Assembly (NCBI GenBank): GCA_900491605.1
Contig: UESW01004827.1
Span: 237,119 to 301,118 of the forward strand
Source: Calamus simplicifolius
Lineage: Eukaryota; Streptophyta; Magnoliopsida; Arecales; Arecaceae
DNA: 64,000 nt
Direction of reading: 5' to 3'
Position 1 is the first letter of the stretch; every line of letters begins with the position of its first letter. The notes under the pieces are model-generated. The model searched no databases. It saw only the letters and a program-made list of their open reading frames with translations, and was not told the origin of the DNA. Positions 32,129 through 44,700 of this stretch are shown here, piece by piece. The position numbers and the translations under genes were made by a program.

Positions 32129-35100
32129 TTAGTCACTATCGTTTATATTATCAAGTTCGAGTTCTTCATCTGATTCTGTCTCAGATTGCGATTCATATTC
32201 ATATTCTTCATCATTTGAAACTTCGTTTACATCCTCAATGTCAAGTGAAGCACCGATTGGATCATTACAGATTGGATCCGAATCAAGCAAATCATTGTAG
32301 ATTGCATGTGCTTTCATGATATCTTTTTGAAAACCTGAAGATTCAAGTGTTTGCGTAGATGGGCTTACCCGCATAAAAATGGTCGCCCGTGGTTTTATTT
32401 TACTCACAACCCACTAGTCTCTCATCGTTTTGAAGGCTTGGATATGTGGAGTAGTACACTTATTCAGCTTGAGATGCTAGAATGAATGGTTCATATTTAT
32501 TCAACCTTCTTTTATGACATACTTCAACAAGATTATAATCTTTATGCACTTTTGTCTCTACATTTGGAGTTGGATCAAACCATTCACATTTGAACAATAT
32601 AGTGTGTTTAATAGGCTAATCAGGATACTCAACTTCATTAATCTTTTATAGCTTTTCATAATAATCTTGCTGATCTGCACCAACAGTTTGACCTTGCACA
32701 CATACCTTCTAATTTTGAGTTTCTCTTGAAGAATCCAAAGACTCAACCTAATACTTGTACCCATTCACAAAATATCCAATGTATATATATTAACTCTAGA
32801 TAATGGCCATTGTGCTAGAGATTTAATGAAAATATCATTAACATTCGAAGAAGGATTATTAGTCTAAAAAATCAGAGAAACATAATTAGTTTATACGGTA
32901 TGTACTTGTTAACCTATAAACAATGTGTCAATTTAATACTCATATGTTTGTTGAACCAATATGCAAACTCAGTATAAAGTTTCCATCCAATTTCATCATT
33001 GCTGATGTAAAGATCTTGTTGTCTTCATATCATAAACATCCTTGAAAATAATAGTTTATGTAAACTTAGTTGAAAATAATATGAAGAAATCAATTAAGTA
33101 TCAAAGTGAATGAAAGAAATAATATCTTACCCTATAAACGGTTCCACTTCGGAGTAGTTCATAAGAATATAATTATGAGCAGCTTTCAACTCTTCATTCA
33201 ACATATATCTTCTATTTTCTATGCCAAATAGCCTACCAACAGTCCTGAAAATGGAGATGCTTCCATCATCTGCTCCAAATGGCTGTCTACAACCATTTAA
33301 ATTATATGACACTTTTTAATTTTTAGTTTGGACACGTTCATCAAAGTAATACGATGCAAAATTCGATGACTCCTTCACCAAATATGCATTGCATATTAAT
33401 CCTTCAACTCTTGCCTTATTTCAAACATTTTTTTTAATTTCTTCATGTACCTAAATGATTAAAGTTGAAAACAAAATAAAAGACTCAATTTAGTGAACAT
33501 CATAAAATGAAATTTGTATGAAAAGTAAGTTACCTTTCAAATGGATACATCCAATGATATTAAACAGGTCCAGCAATCTAAGCTTCGTATGCTAGATAAA
33601 CAAGTAGATGTTCCATGTAATTAAAAAAACTTAGAGGAAAAATTTGTTCCAACTTGTATAAAATAATTGGAATCTCTTTTTCAAGTCTTGCCATGTCATT
33701 AGTTCTAATAACTCTAGATGTTAGCTCTTTGAAAAATATACTGATCTCTATTAATGCTTTCCATATATTGGCAAGCAGTAATTTATGAGATGCTATGAGC
33801 ATCAACCTCAATTCAACTCAACTCAACTCATCTAAGCCTTTTCCCAACTACATGGGGTTGGCTGTGTACATGAAACTGCTTCCTCCACTTTACTCTATTC
33901 AGGACCAAGTCGACATTTAAATTACAAATAGTTATATCTTTTTTAATTATTTTTGCTCATGTTAGTTTAGGTTTACCTCTACCTCTATCCTTACCATGAA
34001 TTGTTAAAAGATCACTCTTTCTAACTGGAGCATTTAAAGGTCTACGTTGTATATGTCCAAACCACCGTAATTGATTTTCTCTCATTTTATCTTCAATTGG
34101 AGCTACTTTTATCATTTCTCTTATATGTTTATTTCTAATTCTATCTTTTAAAGTTTTACCATATATCCATCTTAACATACGCATTTCTGTTACACTTAAT
34201 TTATTCACATGTTATTTCAATATTGCCCAACACTCTTTTCCATATAGCATAATTGGCCTAATAGCAGTTTTATAGAATTTTTCTTTCAATTTTAATGGGA
34301 TGCGCCGATCATACAATACTCTCGAAGTACTCCTGTACTTAATAATCCATCATGCTTTAACTCTATGATTCACATCTTCACCTATTTCACTTTCTTATTG
34401 GATAATTGATTCAAAATACCTAAATTTTTTGCTCCTTGATATCTCTTGGCTTGCAATCTTCACTATTTCTTCATTTGTGTTTCTACTCCTACTAAATTTA
34501 TATTTCTACTAATTCTATGGGCATCAACTGCTACATAAAAATATTACAATCATGGCTTTTCGTGCCAAAAACCCTTAACTTATACATGTCCACACATCTA
34601 CCCTTAACTTTTGTTTTATAAAATGTAAAACTGATAATATAATCAGATGGCAGAAACTCTTTTATTAATCTGAAAACTGAATCAAATGCTGCTTCAGATA
34701 AGTGATGTTCATCCTTAATGTTCAACAACCAAGCTGCTACAGACAATTGCAAATGATTTTCTCACCCATGTCATAATTGTTCATTTGCAGCACCTAGTAA
34801 GTCATAGAAATGTTGGCTTTCTGGATTTGGTTCTTCATAAAAGGTGCCTTAATTGAAGCCCAAACCCCCTGCATCCATCACAATTTCTTCATATTAGTTT
34901 AAGTTATCATATTGATCATAATTCTCAGATGCTATGTAATAATTTTCTGATGCCATATTATAATTCTCTGATGTTTCATAGACTGTATCTGCCCCTTGGT
35001 TACTTGATTCTCCCTTAGCCTTAGTTTCTCCATGATAGTACCAATTGTAGTAACTGGACAGAAAACCCCTTTTACAAAGATGAATTTTAATTGTTTCAAC

Positions 35101-35275
35101 ATCCCTATAAGCTTTATTCTGACACTTTCTCATATTACACATATATCTAATTCTGAATCTATTCATCCATTCTGGTTGACTACATATAAATGCAACAAAT
35201 TCTTCTACTCCATTAACAAATTCAGGATTAAGAAAATTGTCATTAACCCTCTGGTATATCCATGAGCGATCAACA
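32129..35275 (-). pseudogene. TNP2 transposase of CACTA-A with catalytic domain deleted
   Basis: Minus-strand order: transposase-associated domain (35275-34894: CQNKAYRDVETIKIHLCKRGF), then 34752-34608 (LLNIKDEHHLSEAAFDSVFRLIKEFLPSD). There is then a direct jump to the DUF4218 segment GRCVDMYKLRVFGTKSHDCNIFM (to 34531). After the LINE insertion come WKALIEISIFFKELTSRVI...RLEKEIPIILYKLEQIFP (33811-33578), the segment 33312-33127 (SISIFRTVGRLFG...AAHNYILMNYSEVEPFI), a broken DUF4216 segment (about 32830-32450) and an acidic tail (32407-32129). About 1.3 kb present in CACTA-B (50822-52099), including the Transposase_21 core, is absent here. The element could not move on its own. Confidence 0.8.
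33807..34514 (-). mobile_element. RTE-like LINE 3' fragment inserted in CACTA-A
   Basis: The minus-strand frame 33957-34208 reads VTEMRMLRWIYGKTLKDRIRNKHIREMIKVAPIEDKMRENQLRWFGHIQRRP, the C-terminal end common to plant RTE-type LINE ORFs. The 3' end is a TTGAG/AGTTG short-repeat tail (plus-strand TCAACTCAACTCAACTC at 33814-33830). The 14-bp target CTATG(A/G)GCATCAAC is duplicated at 33793-33806 and 34515-34528. It is 5'-truncated, as usual for LINEs. Confidence 0.88.
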
Positions 35276-35576
35276 TTTATTTTTAAATAATTATGTACGA
35301 TCTAAAAAAATATATTTGAAACAAATATTGGATCAGCAATATTGATATTAATATTCAAATGGCACTATTCCTAATAATCGAAGGTTACTAATTATTTTTT
35401 TCAACATTATACTACATATTAATCAAAAATAATTAACTTATATAATCAATAATCAATATATAATATTGCATATAACTAACACTAAAATAACATATTTTAA
35501 TATTACAAAATTTATATCAAATGTATAATATAAAATTATTTTAAATTTACATAATATTTTTTACCAGCAATATCGA

Positions 35577-36240
35577 CTCAAAGGCAACAACGACAGAAAG
35601 ATTGGTTGAGATGAGGGGCCAGGACGAAACCGGCTAAGAGGGCAGCCGAAGGGGGAGCCAGGGGACGTGGGGCCAGGAGACTAGAGGGGCCAAGAGATTG
35701 GGGGAGGAAGGGGGGCCAGGGCAGCTGAGGATGGGGAGGGGAGCCTGGAACCAAGAGGGGCCGACGGGAGGTCGGGCGACTGGGTCTGGGGAGGGGAGTC
35801 GGGGTGTGCGCGTTTGTGCCCGATGCGCCCAGGCGCATCGCTACATATGTCGGGCGTGGCCATGCACATCCACGCAGCGACATGTGAGGGCGCGTTGCTG
35901 GCGCTCGCTGATGCATGCAGTGATGTGCCCGCGCTCGTCGTTGGCTTGTGCGGCCTTGCGGTCGGGTGGGCGTGCGTTGCTAGTGCGTGCTACTACACTC
36001 CTTTAGCGATGAGTTGCTCGCATTGCTAATCCGGCGCACGCGCACGATGTGTCGTTAATTTGCAATGCCGTTATTGCATCGCTAATTAACGATGCAGATT
36101 TTAGGCATCGCTAATTAGCGACTACTTAGCAACAGCATTTGCATCGCTAATTCGTTCTTTAGTTATCGTTAAATTTTTTTACATTGCTGTTACGTCATTA
36201 TTTAGCAATGGTATTAATTTTATGGTGTCGTTAAAATCAA
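35577..36240 (-). repeat. GC-rich leader and right subterminal repeats of CACTA-A
   Basis: 35577-36010 is strongly GC-rich in an AT-rich setting and lies upstream of the TNP2 start, the same relative place as the GC-rich leader of CACTA-B (47905-48470). 36035-36150 has several GCATCGCTAATTAGCGA-type palindromic motifs. Open frames in the GC-rich part (e.g. 35578-35916 minus) are Pro/Ser/Arg-rich and probably not coding. Confidence 0.6.
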
Positions 36241-36255
36241 ATATTTTTGTTATGA

Positions 36256-36749
36256 TAAGAGCATTAAGCAAAAGCAAGCGAAAAAAAAAAGAAGAAAATA
36301 TACTGGTTGAATTTTTGATAGTTTCTTCTCGGAAGCTTTCCCACTTGGAATATTATCGCCCTATCCAACAAGCAACCGATGAGCATCACGGGTGGCGAGC
36401 CGTCTACCACTAATACGGATAAAGAATGGCTCTTGCCGGAAGCTTCACGGTTTGACTAAAGAATTCAGTGGTGTTCCGTGGGTGACCAGGGACCGTGGCA
36501 TGTCTGACAGAAACCGACAGCGCTTGACCTGGGCGTTGCCGTGAGAAGGACGCGAGTACCTAAAACCAAGTCATGCTTGCAGCCAGGTTTAAAAAAATGG
36601 ATGCCATGTGCGTATGGGTGAGAGGCGTTGAATAAAGATGAAAAAAAATGGATGCCATGTGCGTATATGGGTGAGAGGTATTAAATAAAGATGAAAAAAT
36701 AGATAGTACTTAAAATGATATTATTTATTTAAAATTATTGAGAAGATAA
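36256..36749. other. Spacer between CACTA-A and a Copia LTR, with short tandem duplication
   Basis: No gene is visible. 36591-36700 has two tandem copies of a roughly 55-bp unit containing AAATGGATGCCATGTGCGTAT, GGGTGAGAGG and AATAAAGATG, differing by a few bases. Confidence 0.6.
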
Positions 36750-39700
36750 TGTGGCGATACTATTTTTAAGAGTAGAGTCGTGCCTCTCGAAGTTAATATC
36801 TGGATGCAGAAGATCAAAGCATGACTATCCTTCAAGATACAACAGCAGCGAGTCTTCTAATAGACATGCACACACCAATGCCAGAAAAGGATGAACAACC
36901 GAATGAGTTCCTTCTCTTTGGATAAGAACGAAAGTAAACGAGTGAATTTCTGGACTGGATATGGGTAAAGAAATGGATCTCTGGATAAGGATGAAAAGCA
37001 AAAAAAATTAAATTAATAATCACTCGAATATTTATAAGAAAGCAAGTACCAGTTGAAAGCAACAAGTACAAAGGTCGGTCAGCGTCCAATGTTCAGTCAA
37101 AGAAATAAAAAGACTTATCTTGGTCAATCAGTCAAACGATGATTTATCATAAAAAGAAAAATAAAAAAGGATAAAAAATCTTGCTTATCACGTGCGCAAG
37201 ATTTGCATTGGGCTTTATCGATTTGCATTGGGCTTGGCCCGGCTAGCGCGTGCGTGAGCTTTCTCACAACCATTCAACCAAGCAAGAGAGTAATACATAA
37301 ATAAGTAAGAGTAAGATTTGTTATGTTTTCCATGTGGGACTAAAAGAGTGGTTTCATGATAAAAGAAGGAAAAGCTTTTGGAGAAAAACTTTTGGATATT
37401 GGCTTGGAGGAAACTTTTGGATATTGGAATATACTAAAATTTTAACAATCCTCCACTATTTCAATATTCAAAAGATGACAAGACAAACTTTAGAAGAAAC
37501 TTTTTAAGAAAATGTAATGTATAAGCCATTGTGTCTATGCGATTATGAACCAGACATAGAGAAAATAAGTGTAATCTATAAAAGGTTGGTAAAACTAAGT
37601 TTCTATAAACCAATCCTTCTTTTATTGGATCATTGACTTATAACTCACATTCCATATCTCAAATTTTAGTTGTTCTAGCAGGTTGATGCATTTCGGCCAT
37701 GCATCACCTGAATATTTATGAGTACTCTAGAGATCCCACCCAAGTCTCATAGAAAGTGGCCACCACATCCATACTCATATAGGTGGATTGTCATCAAGTA
37801 TACACCGCAGTTTTGTATACCATCCAAATTAGGGTATGACATCCATTAAGAACTTCACATATTAGTTCAACCTAAACACTGCAGAATACTATCTCACACT
37901 ATAGAAAGGAATTTCATAATATAAATATTTATGATAGTATACTCCAAGTTGTCTAGTGAATTATTTTCTCATATGAACCTTCTTCCCGAGATCTCCATTC
38001 ATGAAGGTTGGGTCAACATCACTTCAACTTTTGATTTGGGTATAATCTCATTTTCCTCGATGTATTGCTTATAAGCTTTCTGCTTCGAGGCTTAGTCAGA
38101 GGATCGGCCAAATTCAATTCATCATTAATAAGTTGCCTCACAATATTATATCTTAGACGTATATGTCTACTCTTTCCATTATAAGTTTTGTTTTTAGCTT
38201 TAGCTATGGCAGCCTGACATCACAATGTATAGACATAGATGAAGCTGGTCTCATCTAAATGGAAAGATCTACCAAAAGATTCCTGAGCCATTCGACCTCA
38301 GTCCTAGCTTTCTCCAAGACAATAAACTCGGATTCCATTGTAGACCGAGCTATACATGTTTGTTTAGATGATTTCCATGACACTGCTCCTCCTCTAAGGG
38401 TAGATCCACTAGTGGATTTCATCTCATCAGAGTTTGAAATCCAGTTAGCATCACAATACTCTTCTAATACTGTACGAGTCCCACAATACATTAAACCATA
38501 GTTCATGGTTCCTTTCAAATATCTAAGCACTCTTTGTAATGTAATCCAATGATCCTTATTAGGACATTGGGTATATCTGCTTAGTCTTCCTACATAATAA
38601 GCAATGCAAGTGCAGTTCATCAAATACATAAGACTACTAATATTTTGAACATATTTAGATTGTAATACATCATTGCCATTATTTTTCTTAAGCTGTGAAT
38701 TAGCATTATAAGGAGTGCTCACAGGCTTACAATCAAAATGTAAAAACTTTTTCAAGATTTTTCAAATAATATTCTTGTGAAAGTATGATACTATTCGACT
38801 TCTTTACAAGTTTAATTCCTAAAATCATATCTGCTTCTCCCATATCTTTCATAGAAAAATTCAAAGTCAATAACATTTTGGTGCTAGTAATAATATCAAA
38901 ATTGGTGCCAAATATGAGCATATCGTCTACATACAAATAAATTATAATAATTCATGATTAACAACTTTAGAATAAATATATTTATCAGCACTATTAATTT
39001 GATATCCATTTGAAACTAGCACTTTATCAAACTTATCATGCCATTATTTTAGTGCTTGTTTTAAGCCATACAAAGATTTAATTAATTTACAAACTTTATG
39101 CTTATTTCCAGAAAGAACACAACCCTCAGATTGATCCATATATATTTCTTTTTCTTGGTCTCCATTAAGAAATGCAGTTTTAACATCCATTTGATGAATT
39201 ATCAATTTATGAATAGATGCAAGAGCAATCAAGACTCTAATAGAAGTTATTCTTGTCATATGTGCAAAAGTATCAAAGTAGTCAATATCTTTCTTTTGAG
39301 AATAACCTTTTGCAATCAGCCTTGCTCTAAATTTTTCAATGGAACCATCAGACTTTAGCTTTTTCTTAAAGATCCAACTATACCTAATAGTTTTAGCTCT
39401 AGGGGATAAACTTACTAATTCCCATGTATGATTACTCATGATGGATTCTATCTCATTATTTATAGTCTCTCTCCAAAATATAGCATCAGGAGATGAAATT
39501 GCTTCAGAATAGGTTTGAGGATCATTATCAACAAGAAAAGTATAAAAATCATCTCCTAGATTGGTTTTCTTTCTGATTCTCTTGGATCCTTAGCTCTTGA
39601 ATTTCATCAAGCTTTAAATTAGGTTCAACCACTTGCGGTCTACAAGGTCTTTCTAAGGAGGTTCTCATAGGAAAGATGTTCAAAAAATTCTGCATCTTTA

Positions 39701-40585
39701 GTCTCAACTATAGTATTAGGTTCTATGATATTTTTTACTTTTAATCACTAAGAATCTATAGGCTGCACTATATTTATTTGCAGGACTATTTTGAACATAA
39801 CTTATGAACATACAATCAAAGGTTTTAGATCCTAACTTTCTCTTTTAGGTTAAGGAAGCAAGACCTTTGCTAAACAACCCCATACTTTTAAATATTTAAA
39901 ACTTAGCAAATGACCATTCCATATCTTATAGGGTGTTTTATTTTTTTTTATAAGAAATTCTATTTTGAATAAAACAAGCAGAAAGAAGGGCTTCCCCCTA
40001 CATGTTCATGGGTGCACCAAAACTAAGGAGCAATACATTCATTATTTCTTTAAGTGTTCTATTCTTTCTCTCAGCCACTCCATTAGATTTTGGTGAATAA
40101 AGAGGAGTAAATTCATGAATTATACCATATTATGCACAATAATCATTAAAAGGAGTAGAATCATATTCTCCTCCTCTATCAGATCTAAGTCTTTTTATTT
40201 TTCTCGTTAATTAATTTTTAACTTCTGCCTTATATTTTAGAAATATTTCGAAGGCTTCATCTTTTGATTTTAAAAGATAAACCATTGCATAATGAGAAAA
40301 ATCATCGATAAAAGAAATATAATATATTTTTTCACTTCTAGTCATATTACCTTTTAAATCACCTAAGTCAGAATGAATTAATTCTAACAATTCAGTTTCT
40401 CTTGTATGAATAGATTTGCAACTTCTTTTGGTTAATTTAGATTCTACACATATTTAATATTTTTCATGATCATAAATAGTAGACATGTTATTTAGCAAAC
40501 CTAATTGTTTCATTCTTTTAATATAAGGGTAATTAACATGTTCTAATCTACTATGCCAAAGATTAACAGAGTCAAGTAAGTAAGC
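36750..40585 (-). mobile_element. Copia retrotransposon, 3' part (LTR, RNase H, RT, integrase part), cut by CACTA-B
   Basis: On the minus strand: integrase (about 40210-40040), RT (39439-38733), RNase H (to 38255), 3' UTR, polypurine tract ATAGTGGAGGAT (37459-37448) and LTR from 37447 (TGTTAAAATTTTAG). The LTR may end near 36750 (plus-strand TGTGGCGATAC), about 698 bp; this end is tentative. A TATA box, plus-strand TATTTATA, lies at 37029-37036. The 5' half (gag, protease, 5' LTR) would lie beyond 40586 but is replaced by the CACTA end and never resumes in the window. Confidence 0.82.
38255..40560 (-). pseudogene. Copia integrase-RT-RNase H (decayed)
   Basis: 39044-39439: RT N-terminus (WELVSLSPRAKTIRYSWIFKKK, RARLIAKGYSQKKDIDYFDTFAHMTRI, HQMDVKTAFLNGD, LYGLKQA). 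38733-38936: MYVDDMLIFGTN with the YVDD-type catalytic site. 38255-38755: connection and RNase H (SRYTQCPNKDHWITLQRVLRYLKGT, CDANWISNSDEMKSTSG, ARSTMESEF). Integrase core sequence is readable on the minus strand near 40200-40030 (the GVAERKNRTL-type segment at about 40085-40050). Frames are broken between each block; extensive stops at 39440-39900. In a living element it would copy and integrate the cDNA. Confidence 0.85.
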
Positions 40586-41740
40586 CACTACAAGAAAATA
40601 ATGAATAGCGATGCAAATTTAGCGACGCAATACTGTGTCGCTAAATTGCAACCACTTTGCGATACATCCGCGATAATAAATCATTGCGACGCAATTAGCA
40701 ACGCATTAGCGACTCAATAAACTAGAAAATTAAAAAAAATAATTTTTTTATTTAGCGACGCAAGGAATGCATCGCAATATTTTTAAATTAAGTTTTTATA
40801 AAATATAAATATGAGAAAAAAATATTACGACGATGCGTCGCAATGTTTTTAAAAAATTAATTATGTTAAATAGCGACGCATTAGCAACGCAATAAACCAG
40901 AAAATTAGAAAAATTATTTTTATTTAGCGACGCACTAATTGCGTCGTAAATATTTTAAATAAAATTAATTTTTATAAAATATAAATATGAGAAAAAATAT
41001 TACGATGCAACTCTGTGCGTCGCAATGTTTTTAAAAAATATTAATTATTTGAAATAGCGACTCATTAACGATGCAATAAACCAAAAATTAGAAAAATTAT
41101 TTTTAATTTAGCGACACATTAATTACATCATAATTATTTTAAATAAAATTAATTTTAATAAAGTATAAATAAAAAAAAATAATTGCAACGCAACTGATCA
41201 GTGTGTCGCAATGTTTTTAAAAAATTTAATTATATTAAATAGCGACGCATTAGCGACGCAATAAACCAAAAATTAAAAAAAATTATTTTTAATTTAGCGA
41301 CACACTAATTGCGTCACAATTATTTTAAATAAAATTAATTTTTATAAAATATAATTATGAGAAAAAATATTACGACGCAACTCAGCGCGTCGCAATATTT
41401 TTTTAAAAATTAATTATGTTAAATAGCGACGCATTAGCGATGCAATAAACCAGAAAATTAAGAAAATTATGTTTTAATTTAGTGATGTACTAGTTGCATC
41501 GCAATTATTTAAATAAAATTAATTTTTATATAATATAATTATCAAATTAAAAAACTACGACGTAACCCGGTGCGTCACAATGTTTTTTAAAAATTAATTA
41601 TGTTAAATAGCGATGCAATAGCAATGCAATAAAAAGTAAATTAATAAAAATAATTTTTTTTTTAGCAACGCAAATATTGCATTGCAATGTTTTTAAAAAG
41701 TAAATTTTATAAAAATATTAAAAAGAATTTTGAAATAAAA
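40586..41740. repeat. Left subterminal array of CACTA-B
   Basis: About five or six degenerate tandem units of roughly 180-190 bp, each with TTAGCGACGCA, 'AATAAACCAGAAAATTA' and TGCGTCGCAATGTTTTT. Motif pairs form short palindromes (GCGACGCA / TGCGTCGC). It is AT-rich between motifs. Confidence 0.85.
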
Positions 41741-41744
41741 TATT

Positions 41745-44700
41745 ACGATGCCAAATGGATCGATCGTGACGGTCCGAGATCGGTCGTCGCTGATCGGGAT
41801 CGATCATTGCTTCGATCGATGTCAACCGTCGGGTTGTCGCCGATCGGATCGATCGCGACAGTTCGAGATCAGTCGTCGCCGACCGGGATCGATTATGGGT
41901 TCGATCGATCGCAACCATCAGATCATCGCCGATTAGACTGATCGCAACAGTCCGAGATCGGTCGTGGTCGATTGGGATTGATTAGGGCTTGGATCGATCG
42001 CAACCGTCGGATCGTCGACGATTGGACCGATCGCAACGGTCCGAGATCGGTCGTGGTCGATCGGGATCATGGCTTGGACCGATCGCAACCGTCGGATCGT
42101 CGGCGATCGAACCGATCGCCACGGTCTGAGATCGGTCGTGGCCGATCGGGATCAGGGCTTGGATCGATCGCAACCATCGAATCGTCACCGATCAGAATGA
42201 TCGCCGCGGTCCGAGATCGGTCATGGTCGATCGGGATCAGGGCTTGGATCGATCGCAACCGTCAGATCATCGCCGATCGGATCGATCGCGACGGTCTGAG
42301 ATCGTTCATCGCCGACCGGGATCGATCAGGGCATGGATCGATCGCAACCGTCATATTGTCGGTGATCGAACCGATCACAATGGTCCGAGATCAGTCGTGG
42401 CCGATCGGGATCATGGCTTGGATCGATCGCAACCGTCGGATCGTTGGCGATCTCGTACCGATCGCAATGGTCCGGGATCGGTCGATGCAACGGTCCGGGA
42501 TCACGGCTTGGATCGATTGCAGCCGTCGGATCGTCGCCGATCGGACCGATCGCCATGGTCTGAGATCTGTCGTGGCCGATCGGGATCATGGCTTGGATCG
42601 ATCGCAACCATCGGATCGTTGCCGATCGGACCGATCGCCACGGTCTGAGATCGATCGTGGCCGATCGGGATCACGGCTTGGATCGTCGCAACTGTCGAAA
42701 CGTCGGCAATCGAACCGATCGCCACAGTTCGAGATCGGTCGTGGTTGATCGGGATCACGGCTTGGATCGATCGCAACCGTCGGATCGTCGCCAATCAGAC
42801 CGATCACCGTGGTCCGAGATTGGTCGTGGCTGATCGGGATTAGGGCTTGGATCGATCGCAATCGTCGGATCGTCGCCGATCGGACCGATCGCCACGGTCC
42901 GAGATCGGTAGTGGCCGATTGGGATCACGGCTTGGATCGATCGCAACCGTCGGATCGTCGCCGATCGGACCGATCGCCATGGTCCGTGATCGGTCGTGGC
43001 CGATCGGGATCACGGCTTGGATCGATCGCAACCGTCGGATCGTCGGCGATCGGATAGATCGCAACGGTCCGAGATCGGTCGTGGCCGATCAGGATCAGAG
43101 ATTGGATAGATCGCAACCGTCGGATCGTCGCCGATCGGACCGATTGCCGCGGTTCGAGATCGGTCATGGCCGATCGGGATCAATCAGGGCTTGGATCGAT
43201 CGCAACCGTCGGATCGTCGGCGATCAGATCGATCGCAACGGTCCGAGATCGGTCGTGGCCGATCGGGATCACGGCTTGGATCGATCGCAACCATCGGATC
43301 GTCGGCAATCTCGGACCGATCATAACGGTCCGAGATCGGTCGTGGCCGATCGGGATCAGACTTGGATCGATCGCAACCGTCGGATCGTCGCCGATCGGAT
43401 CGATCACGATGGTCCGAGATCGTTCATCGTCGACCGGGATCGATCATGGCTTGGATCGATCGGAACCATCGATCATCGGCGATCAGACCAATCGCACAGT
43501 CCGAGATCGGTCGTGGCCGATCGGGATCATGGCTTGGATCGATTGCAACCGTAGATCGATCTCGTACCGATCGCAACGGTCCGGGATCGGTCGACGCAAC
43601 GGTCGGGATCATGGCTTGGATCGATTGCAGCCGTCGGATCGTCGCCGATGGACAGATCGCCATGGTCGAGATCGGTCGTGGCCGATCGGGATCATCTTGG
43701 ATCGATCACAACGTCGGATCGTCGCCGATCGGACCGATCGCCACGGTCCGAGATCGGTCGTGGCCGATCGGGATCACGGCTTGGATCGATCGCAACCGTC
43801 GGATCGTCGGCGATCGGACCAATCGCCACGTTCGAGATCGGTCGTGGCCAATCGGGATCAAGGCTTGGATCGATCGCAACGTCGGATCGTCGCCAATCGG
43901 ACCGATCGACGTGGTCCGAGATTGTTCAATCGGGATCGTCGATCGATCAATCGTCGGATCGTCACCGATCGGACCGATCGCACGGTCCGAGATCGGTAGT
44001 GGCCGATCGGGATCACGGCTTGGATCGATCGCAACCATCGGATCATCGCGATCGGACCGATCGCCACGGTCCGAGATCGGTCGTGGCCGATCGGGATCAG
44101 GGCTTGGATCGATCGCAACCGTCGGATCGTCGCGATCTCGGACCGATCGCAACGGTCCGAGATCGGTCGTGGCCGATCGGGATCAGGGCTTGGATCGATC
44201 GCAACCGTTGGATCGTCGGCGATCGGACGATCGCAACGGTCCGAGATCGTCGTGGCCGATCGGGATCACGCTTGGATCGATCGCAACCGTCGGATCGTCG
44301 GCGATCGGACCGATCGCCACGTCCGAGATCGGTCGTGGCCGATCGGGATCATGGCTTGGATCGATCGCAACCATCGGATCATCCCCGATCGGACCGATCG
44401 CCATGGTCCGAGATCGGTCGTGGCCGATCAGGATCAGGGCTTGGATCGATCGGTCGGATCGTCGCGATCGATCGCCGCGGTTTGAGATCGATCGTGGCCG
44501 ATCGGGATCAGGGCATGGATCGATCGCAACCGTCGGATCGTCGGCGATATCGGACCGATCACAACGGTCCGAGATCGGTCGTGGCCGATCGGGATCAGGG
44601 CTTGGATCGATCACAACCGTCGGATCGTCGATCGGATCGATCACACAGTCCGAGATCGATCGCGACCGATCGATCAGGGCTTGGATCGATCGCAACCGTC

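Larger units (their letters stand above)
29847..36255 (-). mobile_element. Degenerate CACTA (En/Spm) transposon 'CACTA-A', transposase catalytic region deleted
   Basis: The left end starts CACTATATAAGAAT at 29847. The right end is degenerate; the minus strand from about 36255 reads TATCATAACAAAAAT, resembling CACTACAACAAAAAT. Subterminal regions carry many copies of ATTAGCGATGC or its complement. On the minus strand TNP2 pieces (35275-32129) are followed by a TnpA-like gene (31800-30880), the usual order. A LINE fragment sits at 33807-34514. No 3-bp target duplication could be confirmed. Confidence 0.78.

Noticed and set aside
35578..36029. Pro/Ser/Arg-rich frames in the GC-rich leader of CACTA-A
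   Set aside because: GC-driven absence of stops on both strands; position matches a transposon leader, not a gene.
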